Assembly: GCF_012489685.1 (NCBI RefSeq) | Contig: NC_080042.1 | Span: 4,590,501-4,654,500, forward strand | Source of the DNA: Lotus japonicus | Taxonomy: Eukaryota; Streptophyta; Magnoliopsida; Fabales; Fabaceae | DNA length: 64,000 nucleotides | Direction: 5' to 3' | Shown here: positions 20,179-33,288 of the stretch, piece after piece | How positions within the stretch are numbered: position 1 is the first letter of the stretch | How the letters are laid out: every line of letters starts with the position of its first letter | Position numbers and translations under genes: made by a program | The notes under the pieces: model-generated | What the model was told of the DNA's origin: nothing | Databases searched by the model: none | What the model saw: only the letters and a program-made list of their open reading frames with translations

Positions 20179-22334
20179 TTCTGTGTAACACCCCGATTTC
20201 GGTGGTGTCACTTTAGTGACTTTAAATCAATAGTGCGGAAAATGCGTAAATATTTTTTTTCGTTTTCTTTTCAAATAGAAGACTTAACATAATGAAGACT
20301 CAACCCAAAGATAATAAACATAAAGTAATTGGGGATAGTGCCCGCAGGCGAATAAGTGCATCCGATGGTCAGAGCCATGAGTTTTATGAATACAGTTTTC
20401 AAGGAGATAAGTCAGCCCCAAAACGGGAAATGACAATCAGAGCTGTGAAAACAATCCCCCCATATAATACACTCCTAACATCGACCCTCATCCGATCATG
20501 CATGAAGTCCGGGTCCACGTCAAAGGCTCAGTAGTAGTCATTGCGCTCCGGATCCTCCCCGAACGATGATCCATCTTGAATCAGCTGTTGGACGTCTGGC
20601 AGCAGGCCAACCGTCCAAACACAACCATACACACAAAGCCAAGGCGCTAGGGTCAACTCACAGAATATAATAGATAATACAAGCAACATGTGATGAATAA
20701 AGGGGTATATATATAGGTTGTATATATCCATATAAGTTCTGTATCGTCTACCCTAAGGTATATACATAACATGTTATCAGATTTCTAAATTCAATATTCA
20801 ATATCTCAACAGTTCAATAAGTTATATCTCGAAAACTCGATAAGCAATATATCAACGAATATAGTTAAATGCATGGTATGTCGTACAACGGTAATCATAA
20901 TAAGATGCATGGTGTGCCAATGCAGAATATGCTGACACAAACCCGAATAACGTCACTCTGCTTGGCGACGGGACAAACCAATGGTATTGCCACTTAAAGG
21001 CTGGGCACCTCGAGACGGTCGTAACACTGGCCTCGTGTTTAACCCTTTCTGCTCGGGCGTCACTTATCACCTTTGGCTATAGTCAAGACGGTACAAACTC
21101 TACATGGTTCGACCATTTCTGCTTGCTATGCCGGACATCAATAGGCACGATACAACTCTACATGGATGATCGTTACCTCCTGTTGTGCCAGGTATAATCA
21201 GGACCGATTCAACTCTACACGGCTGATCGTTGCTTCCTGCTATACCGAAGTACTCCACTTGGCACTTCATCGCGTGTATGCATGGGTGCAATATGGTTAG
21301 CTAAACAACGATTCGTCCTCACAGGTAAAATTGGTTCATTGACCAAAGGCTTCTACAACGAGAACCCTAGGCTATAGTCAAGTCGGTTGTGACCCTACGG
21401 GTTTAACCATTCTGCTTGCTACGCCAGACATCAACAGGCACGATACAACTCTACACGGCTGACCGTCACTACCTGTTGTGCCAAGTGTACTCTACTAGGT
21501 ACCTTACTAATGCCCAGACCCTTGGCTAAAGCCCGTCTTCAAATTCTTTTCCATAAAAATGAGTTCCCTTAAAACAATATTTCTTTTATTAGGTAAAGTG
21601 TTCCATCGTGAGTTAATCCATTATGTCGTTAATTCCAAAGTTCAGTTTTCATTTCCAACACCTTTCAAAATAAAGTTCCCAAAGCTAGGATCACCGACCC
21701 ATTCCCGTTTTCCAAACTCACTTTCATTCCTAAGTCTTTTCCGTTGAATCATCGTCATTAATTAAAAACATTATATTCTTAGTAAGTATATTATGGATTT
21801 ATTTACATAAAACATATTATGATTATTTTCGGTCCAAAACTCTATAAGTTCAAAGTTCCCATCAAACCCAAACAACTCCCCGAGAAAACACTAGATCCCC
21901 TAGAACAATGAAGGTTCGAACCTTGGTCCGACCTAACAAACGTTCCCAAAACAAACCCGTCCTTGTCATGACGAAGGTAAGTGTATTCTACACTCCAAAA
22001 GTGGCATCAAAATGCACGAATATAGTCAGCACAATTTAATCATAAACGCAAATACATCAAGCTCTATCGAGCGATGAATCAATATGGCAGTGCTGTAAAC
22101 ATAACCTTGTCATATCCACTAGAAAGCGATAAGACAGAAACCAGTAAACGGCCGAAGCCTCTCAGAAAACGGAGACACACGTCTCATATAAGTTCACTCG
22201 GCCGAAGCCTCCAGAAAACATTTTCCAATTCACAGCGATAAACAATATCCAAGCAATATACAATATCACGCAATATTCAAGTCGAAGTTATCGACGCCTA
22301 CAATGCAAATAGCTAGTAAGTAAGTTGCCCTAAC

Positions 22335-22412
22335 CTCGAACTCGTCCAGTGTGTTCAAGCAAGGCTCCTTCACAATCCTCTTTTCCTGCTCCAAGTGTTC
22401 CTCCAAACGAAT
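22335..22412 (-). other. Candidate 78-nt internal exon in LTR C
   Basis: Flanked on the minus strand by CAAAG at its start and GTTAGG at its end. It has the same length and position as in the other four LTRs. In the shared frame it is stop-free and ends LDEFE. No ATG. Confidence 0.62.
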
Positions 22413-23344
22413 CTTTGAGCAAACGAAGCGAAGGTCAATCAAAACAAGTCAATTCGGTCAATATAACACTAACTAGCGTTAGACAAAGCTTAAGAAGCTT
22501 CAGAGTACAATTTTTAAGCATGAATAGACGACATAACCTCGTTCGCTAAAACGAGCATAACTCGAGCTACAGAACTCGGAATGACACGAAACCAGCGCCA
22601 AAATTTCGACAATCGGAAGAGCTACGCAATGGCTCAGGTCATAGAGACCCAAAAATTATTTTTGGACACGGTACTCTAAGCAATAGGTTTCGGCCACTAT
22701 GTAAAATAGGGTTTCCGAACTTTTTCTTCGATCTAAATCGATTCCTAGGTATTCTTAGGCGATATCTAGGCCAAGGAAACTCTCAGAAAAAATATCGAAT
22801 CGAAAACTGTCGCAGGGGTATTTTGGTCATTATTTTCAGCTCAAAATTTCAAAATCAGAGTTTCGAAAAACAAATTAGATGGGGTTGATACTAACGACGA
22901 TTATGACGACTAATCCTACTAGCACTAAGCTAAGGCGATAGTTTTCAGCCCAAAGGTTGAGACTTTGCTTAAAAATGGGTATTTTAAGCAGAAATTGATT
23001 CCGGCGGAGTTCCGGCGACATAACGGAAAAACTAATCCGACAGAAGTGCTCTTGGGCACGTAAGGAAGATGTTTAGAATCAAAAATGAAGTATTCAAGAT
23101 AGTTTTGCAAAAACCTCAAAACTATGAGCACAGAAGGACATAGAGAAAAGTTATGGAAAAAGACGATCAGAGGTAAGGAAAAACGACTATACCTCGAAAC
23201 CTTGAAGTAGCAACTGTTTAATCGACGATCCAGCAAGAAATGAACAAAATCTCTTCTCCTCCTCCTCCTAGCAAACTCGCGACTTCAAGAGAGAAAATGG
23301 GCGAGTTTTTGTGTTTTGTGAGGTTTTTGTTTCAAGCTTCAACA

Positions 23345-23354
23345 TATATATATA
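23345..23354 (-). promoter_or_regulatory. TATA box of LTR C
   Basis: Minus-strand TATATATATA about 150 bp upstream of the exon-1 donor, at the same place as TATAAATA or TATATATA in A2, B and B2. It marks the U3/R border. Confidence 0.6.
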
Positions 23355-24374
23355 GGGAATGAAATGGAAGATATTTTGTAAAGATTGGATAAGGATGGAT
23401 ACATATTTATCAAAGATATTTTGAGAAGATATTTTGTGAAGATATTTTTGAGAAGATATTTTGTAAACCGGTACAGATTTGTTTAGATATCGGAGGATTT
23501 AGCTCATAGAGTTAAGATAAAAATATGAGAGTGATTTCCGATTCTTCCTACTGATTCCAAGGTATTCTAGACACGATATTCTCCCCGCTGAATCTTCTAA
23601 TTCTTCAAAGAAATATCGGTATGATTTTTGGTTTTCGAGGCTTGTTTTTAATGCTATATATTGAGGTTGGCAAAACGCGGGAAAATGAAAGTTTCGCGAA
23701 TCTGATTTTTCCGGCTTCATCCTCCATGAATTCTAAGATAGGTTTTGGCGACATAAATCCAAAACTAAGAAAAGGTTTCCTTGTATTTTTGGTAACTAAT
23801 GCAAAGTCGGTGTAAAACTATTTTACCCGATAAGTTGCTTTTTGCATCGGATGTCGGAATAGAAAACTTCCTTCTGACGAAAGATTGAAATCATCGAGAG
23901 AAATGGGTGTACGCGTGTAGAATCTTCATTTGAAGCTCTGAATAGAAAAAGTCTTCATCGTCGGGTGATTCTAGGGTTTTGAAATACCAGGGTTTTGGTT
24001 TCGGCAAACTTCCGATGATTGGAATCGGACGTTCGTAGATTCTAGAGTTTCGCCTCGAAACGATTGTGATATATGGAAAAAGATAAGTTCTAACATTTCT
24101 CTGAAGATTTTTGGACTAAATTCCTACAGTGTTCCAAGGGTGGAACACAGTTTGATTTCCTAAGGTTCTTGTCCTAGGTTTTAAAACGAATATTAGTCGT
24201 GCTATAACTTAAATCGACTTCGATACAATCCTCTGACTTTTCCTGAACTTTCTCCTTCATAAATTTATTCCATTCGATAAAATCTTGTTCAGGTTTTCCC
24301 TTCACGATACGTCAAACCTAATCGTAAATGGAAATCTCTTCCACTTATTCTAAGCTTAAAACTTGGGTCTTACA

Positions 24375-25883
24375 TTCTGGGATAGGAGTGAGTTGGGTGG
24401 CGGTGCGGTTAAGAAGTGTAGAGATGGGGAGTGCATCAATGGAATTTAAATCATCATCGGATTCAATGACAGCAGACTTACTTGATGAACGCACGGCAGA
24501 CCTAGTCACTCTGGCAGAAGTCTTCATTCTGATGACTGCAGCAGCAGGTTCCACACGGGTAGGCTTCTCCACAATTCTGACTTGTTTCTTCTTCTTCTTT
24601 GGAGGAGAAGGACCATCTTCATTATCACCATCATCACCATCATCAGGCTTGGTAGTTTCATCATGCTTCCTCTTATCAGCCTTTTTCTTCTTCTTCAGAG
24701 GAACATCAGACTCCTCAGAAGATTCCTCCAAGACCATTTTTCTCTGAACTTTCCTCTTGGGAGGAGAGTCAAACTCTTGAGCTGGTGGCAATCGCCTGAA
24801 GAACTCGTCTACATCAATCTCGAAGCCTTGCATCCTTAGATCATCAATGTAGCACTTGATAGCTTCTGGGTTGTCTGCTTGGGTCCACAAAGGATAGTAA
24901 TTCAGAGGGATTCTTCTTCTTCTGACTTCATCTGAAGTATCTTCATGAGCAGGGTCTATCCTCTTCTTGACCAATCCCATCTTCTTCAAAGATGTGGATG
25001 TGAAGACATCACTCACAATCATGGTCAGATCCTCTGTGCAGCCAGCCTTTGTCAGATCTTCCACAAGTTTACTCTCAATGAAAAGATCTGAGAGTAGTCT
25101 TCCAAAGGGAATGTACTTGATGGCAGACTTGATGGATGCAATGGTTCTGGACTTCCTGATGCATTCTTTCAGGTAGGAGAACAGGAAAAAGGGAAGGCAA
25201 ATCTTCTTCTTATCCTGAATGAAGAATAGCATCGCCTTCTGGCAGAAGTTGATGTAATCAGGAGAGCTGCCTTTTGGCCTCTGGTTGATGCAGTTAAGCA
25301 GAATCTTGTGCCAGATTCTGAGCTTGGGATGAAGATCCAACACCTTGTAGTCGCTCTTGCCAGGTTTGTAGTTGGTGTAAAGAGCCTTGTTGGTTTCTTC
25401 CTTTGTTCTGGGTTTCAACTTGGATTCAATCAGTTGGAATCTATACCCAGTTCCAGTGTGTGCACCCAGCAGATTCATAATGGACTTCTCAGTGATGATT
25501 ATCCTCCTTCCAGCAATGTACGAAACCACCTGAGTATCATCACACTCAGCGTGTTTCCAGAATTCCTTGACCAATTTGTCATAAATTGGACCTCTAAGCC
25601 TGTTGAAATACTCTTCCCATCCCTGAGCTTGAACTTCAAGACGCAGGTCATACCCATTTGCAGCTATATTATCCAGGTCGAATCTCCATTCAGCAAGCAC
25701 TTGGAGTTCTTCCGGAGCATAAACGCAGTGAACGGCACAACCCCGTTCTGCAATAGGAATCATCTGCCCTTGAGCCGGAGCTTGAGTTGGAGTTTCAGGA
25801 CCCAATTGACCTGTAGCTTTCCCTACTACCATATGAGGAAACCTGGTTGCACCTGCAGCTTCGTTTCTGTTTTGTCTCACCAT
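24375..25883 (-). pseudogene. Env-like ORF of S0, N-terminal part (split by solo LTR C)
   Basis: 503 codons from MVRQNRNEAAG at 25883 to the LTR insertion. Residues about 55-330 match the pattern of the third ORF of Sireviruses, known as 'putative plant transposon protein' domain (AEWRFDLDNI, FRGPIY-like LRGPIYDKLVKEFW, GRRIIITEKSIMNLLG). The rest is basic with Lys-rich stretches (KKKKKADKRK, PPKKKKKQVR) that resemble nuclear localisation signals. The same family is present at 49420-51201 and 42995-44188. Interrupted by solo LTR C at 24374. Confidence 0.8.
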
Positions 25884-25932
25884 CTTGAGCGGTTGAAGGT
25901 TTTGGGTAGAAGGGAAGATGAAGATGATGAAT

Positions 25933-25963
<31 letters not shown>

Positions 25964-26336
25964 TCGTGGGTGAGAGGTTTTGAAAAACTGAAGAGAGAGA
26001 ATGTAAAACCTTAAGTGTAGGAGAACGTGTGTGTATAGTGGGTTTTTAAAAGTAACCGTTGTTGATAAAAAAGCAAGTTAAAATCAACGGTTAAAAATTA
26101 AAGACATCATAGTAACAGTAAATACACATATCACACGCAGGAGAGAAGCACATCAACACTCATTATGACAGACTGTAACACGGGCACAAGGAACTATGCA
26201 TCAGAGATACTGACACACGTTTACTGTCTCAGTTTCAGAGTCAGCACCAATGGGTACATACACTCTGATAGAGTTACCTTCTGGACTAGACATCTTCTGA
26301 TCAAGAAGTATCATAGTCAGAGGTTCTGATCCATCT
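25884..26336 (-). other. S0 pol-env spacer with (GA)n microsatellite
   Basis: Noncoding. An (AG)n run of about 27 bp lies at 25933-25959, in the leader of the env-like ORF. No other feature seen. Confidence 0.7.
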
Positions 26337-29300
26337 TCATGCTGGACAAAAGTCCATATTCAGATTTTTCAGAATGAAATTAAATCTATCCTCTGCTAAG
26401 GGCTTTGTAAAGATATCTGCCCATTGATGGTCAGTATCAACAAACTTCAGAAGAAGTACGCCCTTCTGTACATAATCTCTAATAAAGTGATACTTTACCT
26501 CAATGTGCTTTGCCCTTGAATGTAAGATAGGATTCTTACTCAATGAAATTGCAGCAGTGTTATCACAATAGATTGAGATATTGCTCTCAAGGATTTGATA
26601 ATCCTCCAGCTGATGTTTCATCCAGAGCATCTAAGTGCTGCATATTGCTGCTGAGATATATTCTGCCTCTGCAGTAGATAGTGCAATGGTTGATTGCCTC
26701 TTGCTTGCCCATGAGACTAAATTGCTTCCCAGAAATTGACAATTTCCAGAAGTGCTTTTTCTCTCTGTTCTATCTCCAGCATAATCAGAATCACAATAAC
26801 CTAAAAGCTTATACTCTGATGTTTTCTTATACATCAAGCCAGGGTTAGTGGTTCCTTTCAGATACCTTAGGATCCTCTTAACAGCAGTTAAGTGGGTTTC
26901 CCTTGGATCTGATTGGAAACGAGCACATAGATGAACACTAAACAATATATCTGGCCTAGATGCAGTTAAGTATAGAAGTGATCCTATCATACCACGATAG
27001 AGCTTCTGACAAACTTTACCACTTGCATCTTCTTTCTCCAGAATGCATGTAGGATGCATTGGAGTCTTAGCAACAGTAGATTCCAGCATATTGAACTTCT
27101 TCAGAAGTTCTTTAGTGTACTTGCTCTGATGGATATATGTTCCTTATGGTGTTTGATCTACTTGTATACCCAGAAAGTATTTGAGTTCACCCATCATACT
27201 CATTTCAAATTCAGCCTGCATCATCTTAGAAAATTATTTGCATAGAGATTGATTAGCAGAGCCAAATATTATATCATCAACATAGATTTGCACAATTAAA
27301 ATATCATCTTTGTAAGTTTTGCAAAAGAGAGTTGTATCTACTTTACCCCTTACAAACTCATTCTCCAGAAGGAATGAGCCGAGTCTCTCATACCATGCTC
27401 TGGGAGCTTGCTTCAGACCATAGAGAGATTTCTTCAGTTTGAACACATGGTCTGGGTTCTTCTCATCATCAAAACCTGGGGGTTGATGAACATAGACTTC
27501 CTCTGATATATAACCATTTAGGAAGGCACTCTTCACATCCATCTGATGAAGAACTATGTTGTGATTTACTGAGAAAGAGATCAGCAGTCTGATTGCTTCT
27601 AGTCTAGTTACTGGAGCAAACGTTTTAGTGTAGTCAATTCCTTCCTGCTGACTGTAGCCTTGAGCAACTAGCCTTGCCTTATTTCTCACTACATCTCCTT
27701 TCTCATTCAGCTTGTTTCTGAAAACCCATTTGGTTCCAATCACATGAACACTTTGAGGTTTCTTCACTACGCTCCAAACATCATTCTTGGAAAATTGATT
27801 CAATTCTTCTTCCATGGCCAGAATCCAGTCCTTGTCCTGAAGAGCTTCATCAATTGACTTGGGTTCAATTAAGGATACCAATCCTTTCAGACTAAGAAGA
27901 GTCTCTTCAGAGGGTTTGAAGGCTGACCTGGTTCTGACTGGTTCGTCTTTGTTGCCCAGAATCAATTCCTTAGGATGTGATGCAATGATTCTACTTTTCT
28001 TCTGAGGTTGTGAATCAGAGGGACACGCTTCTTCTTCTGGATCATCTTCCTCTGGCTCAGCTTCTTCTGGAGCTTTGCCTTTGTCAGAAACATTAATGCT
28101 TAAATCTGCAAACTTCTCAACTAGCTTTGACTGATCAGAGTCAAGCTTATCGTCAAATCTAACATGAATAGACTCTTCAATAGTCTTAGCATCAGTATTA
28201 TAAAATCTAAAACCTTTAGATCTTTCAGAGTAACCAAGTAATAGACACTTAGAAGATTTAGCATCAAATTTATGCAATCTATCCTTAGTATTGAGAACAT
28301 AACAAACACAACCAAAAGGATGAAAGTAAGAAATGTTGGGTTTGATATTCTTCCACAATTCATAAGGAGTCTTATTCAGAATTGGTCTCACAGAGATTCT
28401 GTTCTGAATGTAACACGCTGTGTTTACTGCCTCTGCCCAAAAGTGCTTAGCCATGCCAGTTTCTTGGAGCATGGTTCTAGCCATCTCCTGAAGAGTTCTG
28501 CTCTTCCTCTCAACAACACCATTTTGTTGAGGAGTTCTGGGACAAGAGAAATCATGTGCAATTCCATAGGAATCAAACAGACTCTCAAACTTGTCATTCT
28601 CAAACTCTCCACCATGGTCACTTCTGACACGCACAATCCTACAAGCCTTCTCGTTTTGCACTTGGGCTATGAAGGTAGAGAACACAGCATGAGACTCATC
28701 CTTGCGGGTTAGAAATTTTACCCATGTCCAGCGGCTATAGTCGTCAACGATGACCATCCCATATCTCTTGCCACCTATAGACTCAGTTTTCACTGGTCCA
28801 AACAGGTCGATATGCAGAAGTTCCAACGGCCTTGAGGTTGAGACAACATTCTTTTCCTTGAAAGGGACTTTAGTGAATTTGCCTTTCTGACATGCATCAC
28901 AAAGAGCGTCTGAAGAGAACTTCAGAGTGGGTAAGCCCCTGACAAGGTTTAGCTTACTCAGCTGAGAAATCTTTCTCATACTGGCATGCCCTAACCGTCT
29001 ATGCCATACCCATTGCTCTTCATTAACAGACAGAAGGCACTTCACATTCTGAGCCTCCAACTCAGATAATCTGATCTTATAAATGTTGTTCTTCCTCTTG
29101 CTGTTAAACAGAACAGAGCCATCGATCTGACTTACAGCCCTGCAAGACTTTTGATTGAAAATATCATCATAACCCTTGTCAGCTAATTGACTTATAGAGA
29201 ATAAGTTATGAGTTAAGCCGTCTACCAATAACACATTATCAATGCATGGACTACTATCTACACAAATAGTACCAGTACCAACAATTTTACCCTTTTCGTT

Positions 29301-29441
29301 CCCACCAAAGCCAACTTCGCCTCCAGGCTTAAGTTTTAGCTCTTGGAACATACGCCTTTCTCCCGTCATGTGACGCGAGCATCCACTGTCCAGATACCAC
29401 GATTGGTGTTTCAGTGGAGCTATCAAGGATATCTGCAACAT
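26337..29441 (-). pseudogene. Pol of S0: protease, integrase, RT, RNase H
   Basis: Copia-order polyprotein in one frame. Protease active site DSGCSRHMTG (about residue 18); pre-integrase zinc region (HRRLGHASMRKI, CDACQKGK); integrase catalytic residues in IDLFGPV, SDHGGEFEN and PQQNGVVERK; RT with [36 protein letters not shown] and YVDDIIFG; RNase H with GYCDSDYAGD, STAEAEY, YCDNTAAI and HSRAKHIEVKYHF. Stops: TAA at 27234-27236 just after YVDD, another near 27146, and TAG at 26631-26633. The protease frame also differs from the upstream gag frame. Dead copy, though domain sequences are well preserved. Confidence 0.93.
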
Positions 29442-31222
29442 AGATAATCTTGTCCTTAGGTACCCACTTTCTGGGTCCTTTCTTGTTAGTTACCCCAGAG
29501 GTTCTGATCACCTTGGGTTTCTCAACATGGTAATGTAAAGGAATTTTTGCATGATATTTAGACATGGAGAAAGATCCCTTTTTAAGAGGGGGTTTAGCAA
29601 CTTCAGCAGGTAAAGGATCAGGCAATATGGTACCAGAGGGAACAAAGCATTCATACAAGGATTTTTCTTTAGACATAGAAGGCTCATTTCTAATTGGTTT
29701 AGAATAGCCAACGCCATGCATTCCATTTCTGCTTACGCCATAGATCATTGAAGCCATTAAGCTTCTATCTACGCTCTAAGCCAGGAATCTTTGAAAAGAC
29801 TTTTCATACTTAGATTCATTTTTACAATCAGAGGCATCACAAGCAACTATTTCTTCTAACTTAGCAATCTGGTTCTTAAGCACAGAGTTAGAATTTACCA
29901 AAGCATGATTATCATTTTTCAAATCAGAAATAATTTTCTCATGTTCAGAAGGAATCTTAGAAGCAGCAGATAAGTCCTTTTTCAACTTTTTATGCTTAGA
30001 CAATAAGGAGTTATACTTATCCATGATATCAGACAAGGCATGTTTCAGTTCAGAGGTTAAGAAAGAAGCGAATACCTCATTTTCATCGTCAGAGTTAGGA
30101 TCTCCTTCTGATTCTGAGTCAGAGTCAACAGCATCCTTTGACTCTGCTTCCTTGTCTTTGACAATAGCCATGAGTCCTTGGACTTCACCATCAGAGTCAA
30201 CATCCTCTGACTCTGATTCATCAAAAGTCACCATCAGACTCTTCATCGTCTTGAAGTGCTTCTTTGGCTTCTTGTCCTTCTTCAACTTTGGACAATCACT
30301 TTTGTAGTGCCCTGATTCTTTGCACTCAAAGCATGTGACCTCCTTGATTGATGACTTCTTCTGGCCTGAGGATTCAGACTTTCCTTCCTCTGTACTTGCT
30401 TTGCTTGTGCTTCCAGATGCGGTTGAGTCTTTTGGAGATCAGAGTCAGCTCATCTTCATCAGAATCTTCTGATGCTTCTTTAGATTCTTCTGCTTCAGCT
30501 TGGAGAGCCTTTAACTTCTCAGACTTAGCCTTCTCAGATTTGGATTTCAAGGCTATAGACTTTTTCCTCAGATCTTGCATCTCAGAGCGCTTCAGCTCAT
30601 GGCATTTCAGAATGCTAATGAGTTCTTCTAAACTCATACACTCGACATCTCTTGTGAGCTCTATTGATGTCACTAAAGGCATCCAGCTTTCAGGAAGACT
30701 CCTGATGACCCTTATGACATGATCTTTTGTTGTGTAGCTCTTGTTGAGAGGTCGTATTCCAACTACAAGCAACTGAAATCTGGAGAACATTTCTTCAATG
30801 GGCTCATTTGGCTCCATGATAAAGGATTCATACTTTTGGATCAAAGACAATGCCTTTGATTCTTTGACTTTCTTGTTTCCTTCATGAGACATCTTCAGGG
30901 ATTCAAAGATGCCTTTTGCAAACTCACGATCTGTAATCTTCTGGTACTCTTCATAATAGATAGCACTTAGAAGAATTGCTCTTGCTTTGTGATGTTGTGA
31001 GTACAGCTTCTTTTGATCTGCAGTCATCTCTGACCTTGGGATATTCTTGCCTTCTGCATCAACTGGACGCTCATAGCCATCCACAATAATATCCCAGAGA
31101 TCTGCATCAAAACCCAGAAAGAAACTTTCGAGTCTATCTTTCCAATATTCGAACCTTTGACCGTCGAACATGGGAGGCTTTGCATTGTATCCATCTTTCT
31201 GTGTTTCACTGGTGGTAGCCAT
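29329..31222 (-). pseudogene. Gag of S0, frameshifted
   Basis: Starts MATTSETQKDGYN at 31222, 60 nt inside the primer site. The first 282 codons contain the UBN2/Retrotran_gag pattern (FEYWKDRLESFF, AKGIFESLKMSHEG, LIQKYESF). A frameshift near 30380-30410 moves the rest to another frame, with zinc knuckle CFECKESGHYKSDC at about 30290-30333, an acidic Ser/Asp/Glu stretch (DSDSESEGDPNSDDE) and a coiled coil. An in-frame TAG at 29776 follows, and the frame resumes from 29757 to 29329, overlapping the protease in another frame. It would be the particle-forming protein. Confidence 0.88.
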
Positions 31223-31282
31223 TGTTTTTCACACCGGCCCGGATCACTGAACACTGTTAGGTGTGGTAATCAGAACTTGCGG

Positions 31283-31292
31283 TCTGATACCA
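31283..31292 (-). other. Primer binding site of S0
   Basis: Minus-strand TGGTATCAGA directly beside the 5' LTR (two bases inside its edge at 31295). Complementary to initiator tRNA-Met. Confidence 0.88.
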
Positions 31293-32006
31293 ATTGAAGG
31301 TATGAAAAACGGTAGAAAGGGGGGGAGTTTGAATACCGTTTTCAAGATAAAACTTCCACCTTAAAGATTTTGGCAAATCTTTCGTGACTCAAGAAGTGCT
31401 TAAGATAAGAGATAGAAAAGCACACAAAGATTTTATCCTGGTTCACTTGATAAATCCCTCAAGCTAATCCAGTCCACCCGTTAAGGTGATTTCTTCCTTC
31501 TTAGAATGAAGGCAATCCATGTAACACCCTGATTTTGGTGGCATCACTTTAGTAACCAAAATAAACTTAATGCGGAAAAACGTGAATATTTTTTTTTTGA
31601 TAATAACTAAGACAAGACTGAATTAAATAAAACCCAACAATAACAAAAATCAGAACTAATATACAATATATAAACAGCCCCCGCTGTAGTAGTAACCTCG
31701 TCACGAGTAAACCTCCAGTGACGGAAAGAAAAGTGTAACGCCCGAAGGCAATATATACAAACCAAAAGAAAAGGGTGAAGTGCCCGCAACACCATCCCTC
31801 AAAACTGAGAATCAGCTGACCCAATGGCCTGAAAATAAGACCTCCTAAGTCCAACCATATCTCTGTGATTCCCGTAAGGAAACCACACAAAAAGCTATAG
31901 GCGGATCTACCCTGTCCCCTAAGTAACAAATGAAGCAAGACTGTCAGAGCTAAAACTCTACTCCTACACTAATCCTAACTCGAGGAGCTCATACCAACAC
32001 TCAAAA

Positions 32007-32486
32007 CTATGTGCTAGCATGATCGTCGTCTGAATCAGAATCCAGAACGACCAAGTCTACCAACCCTATCCGTCCTCCCCTCGCAACCGCAGTGCGCTCC
32101 GATGCTGGACTCACGGGCTTAGGGCCCGAACCCTGATCATCAATGATCGCAACAGAGGGTGCACTAGACCCTGCCGAAGGCACTCCCACTGGAATCTCCT
32201 CTGAGGGATCCTCCTCCTCTGAAGATGACGGTGGCGGCGGTGCTCCTCTGAATCCTGGTCCGCAGTGAACGCCCGGTGGCAAGTTGAAGCTGATAGAGCA
32301 TCGCCTCAACACTCCTGACCTCAAGAGTCCTCCACTATCCACGTGGTCCTCCATGATGCGCCCCGAATACGTCGCTCGATGGCTCGCAGGGTCAACCACC
32401 CACGACCCGGGGTCGTCCTGATCGATCATCTCATACCTAATCCCCCCCGAAGGGTGGACCATGGTGAACCAATCCGCAATATTCAT
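32007..32486 (-). CDS. LTR-encoded ORF (159 aa), homologue of the LTR A ORF
   Basis: Begins MNIADWFTMV at an ATG that directly follows TTTTGTCAG, a good splice acceptor; the frame stays open upstream to 32663 but without similarity to A. Residues 1-78 align without gaps to the ORF at 7639-8307. Shared blocks: DWF, PSGGIRYE, HRATY, GR.MED, GVLRR, LPP.V.CGPG. A Pro/Ser/Glu-rich linker (PPPPSSSEEEDPSEE) and a short acidic end (DSDSDDDHAST) follow. It is shorter than the A version in the linker and tail only. A branch-point-like GTTGACCC lies about 50 nt before the acceptor, as in the other LTRs. Unknown function; being in a solo LTR, any expression would come from the LTR promoter alone. Confidence 0.65.
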   Translation of the reverse strand: MNIADWFTMVHPSGGIRYEMIDQDDPGSWVVDPASHRATYSGRIMEDHVDSGGLLRSGVLRRCSISFNLPPGVHCGPGFRGAPPPPSSSEEEDPSEEIPVGVPSAGSSAPSVAIIDDQGSGPKPVSPASERTAVARGGRIGLVDLVVLDSDSDDDHAST

Positions 32487-33288
32487 CTGACAAAAGGCGT
32501 TGTCCGCCAACACACACACAGAAGACGCGAGGGTCAACTCTAAAGAACTATGTAGATAATAAACCCAATAGGTACAAATAATAAATAGCCACTTAGGCTT
32601 ATAGCTAGAGATGTCATTCCTAGGGTTGCATGTTCCACAATAACATAAGCGCAATAATAGCAATTAGCATGTTCCAAATAGGTTTAACAATTACCAATCA
32701 CACTCAACAACTAAATTAGTATGCATGTTGCATGATATGTATGCAGGTTAACCCAGTCAACCAATATGCAATCCGGAACGGATGGACATCAACGGATCAG
32801 CCCTTCACCAGCCACGGTGGTGCCATTTCGGCCCGCGTGCCTCTTACTCCAACAACAACGGTAGTCAGATCAGCCGTAACCCGTAGGTCTGCCATTTCGG
32901 TCTGCTACAAGAGACGTCTACAGACGCTCTATCACGGAAATCCGGGTCTTATGACCATTTTGGAATCCGACGAGGTCCAGAGTACGTCCTGTGTTAATAC
33001 CCCATTAATGTTGCATGAATGCAGGATGATTAGTCAACCAACGTCTCCGATCTCACTCGACACGTCGCCACGTGTTCTAGGTAAATTAAAGTTTCTAAAA
33101 GCTTACCCTAAGGTAAAGTCGATTCTGCGACAAAAGACACCCTTCACGCCAACACATAACCCACGATGATCTCCAAATCATCCGACTCATCTCAATCCGA
33201 TGGTCACAACTGCTCAGCGAGCACAAAGTATCATACTCTCGGAAACTAACGGTTTCCCGGACTTATCCCCAGGATAGCCCAACAACAT

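Larger units (their letters stand above)
20184..24374 (-). mobile_element. Solo LTR C (gypsy, Tekay-like), 4,191 bp
   Basis: Complete LTR, TGTAACACCCCGATTTCG to GGGTCTTACA, with target duplication TTCTG on both sides (20179-20183 and 24375-24379). No internal region, so it is a product of LTR-LTR recombination. It splits the env-like ORF of S0. It holds the same exon layout as the other gypsy LTRs: TATA 23345-23354, exon-1 donor at 23191-23192, 78-nt exon 22335-22412, acceptor before 20595. The final exon carries no long ORF but ends a frame with DPERNDYY (stop at 20528), shared with A2. A degenerate 25-60 bp repeat built on CACGATACAACTCTACA lies at 21100-21500, and AGAAGATATTTTG repeats at 23366-23466. 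Confidence 0.93.

Noticed and set aside
23100..23300. Exon 1 of the LTR unit as coding sequence
   Set aside because: In the frame that fits the 78-nt exon, C and B have a stop a short way upstream and no ATG before the donor, so I treat it as leader.
24328..24747. 139-codon plus-strand ORF
   Set aside because: Shadow of the env-like gene on the other strand; it also crosses the solo LTR border.
25933..25959. (GA)n as a regulatory element
   Set aside because: A simple repeat; nothing else supports a function.
29329..29757. Separate gene between gag and pol of S0
   Set aside because: Same frame as the gag C-terminal part, parted by one in-frame TAG, and followed by the protease in another frame.
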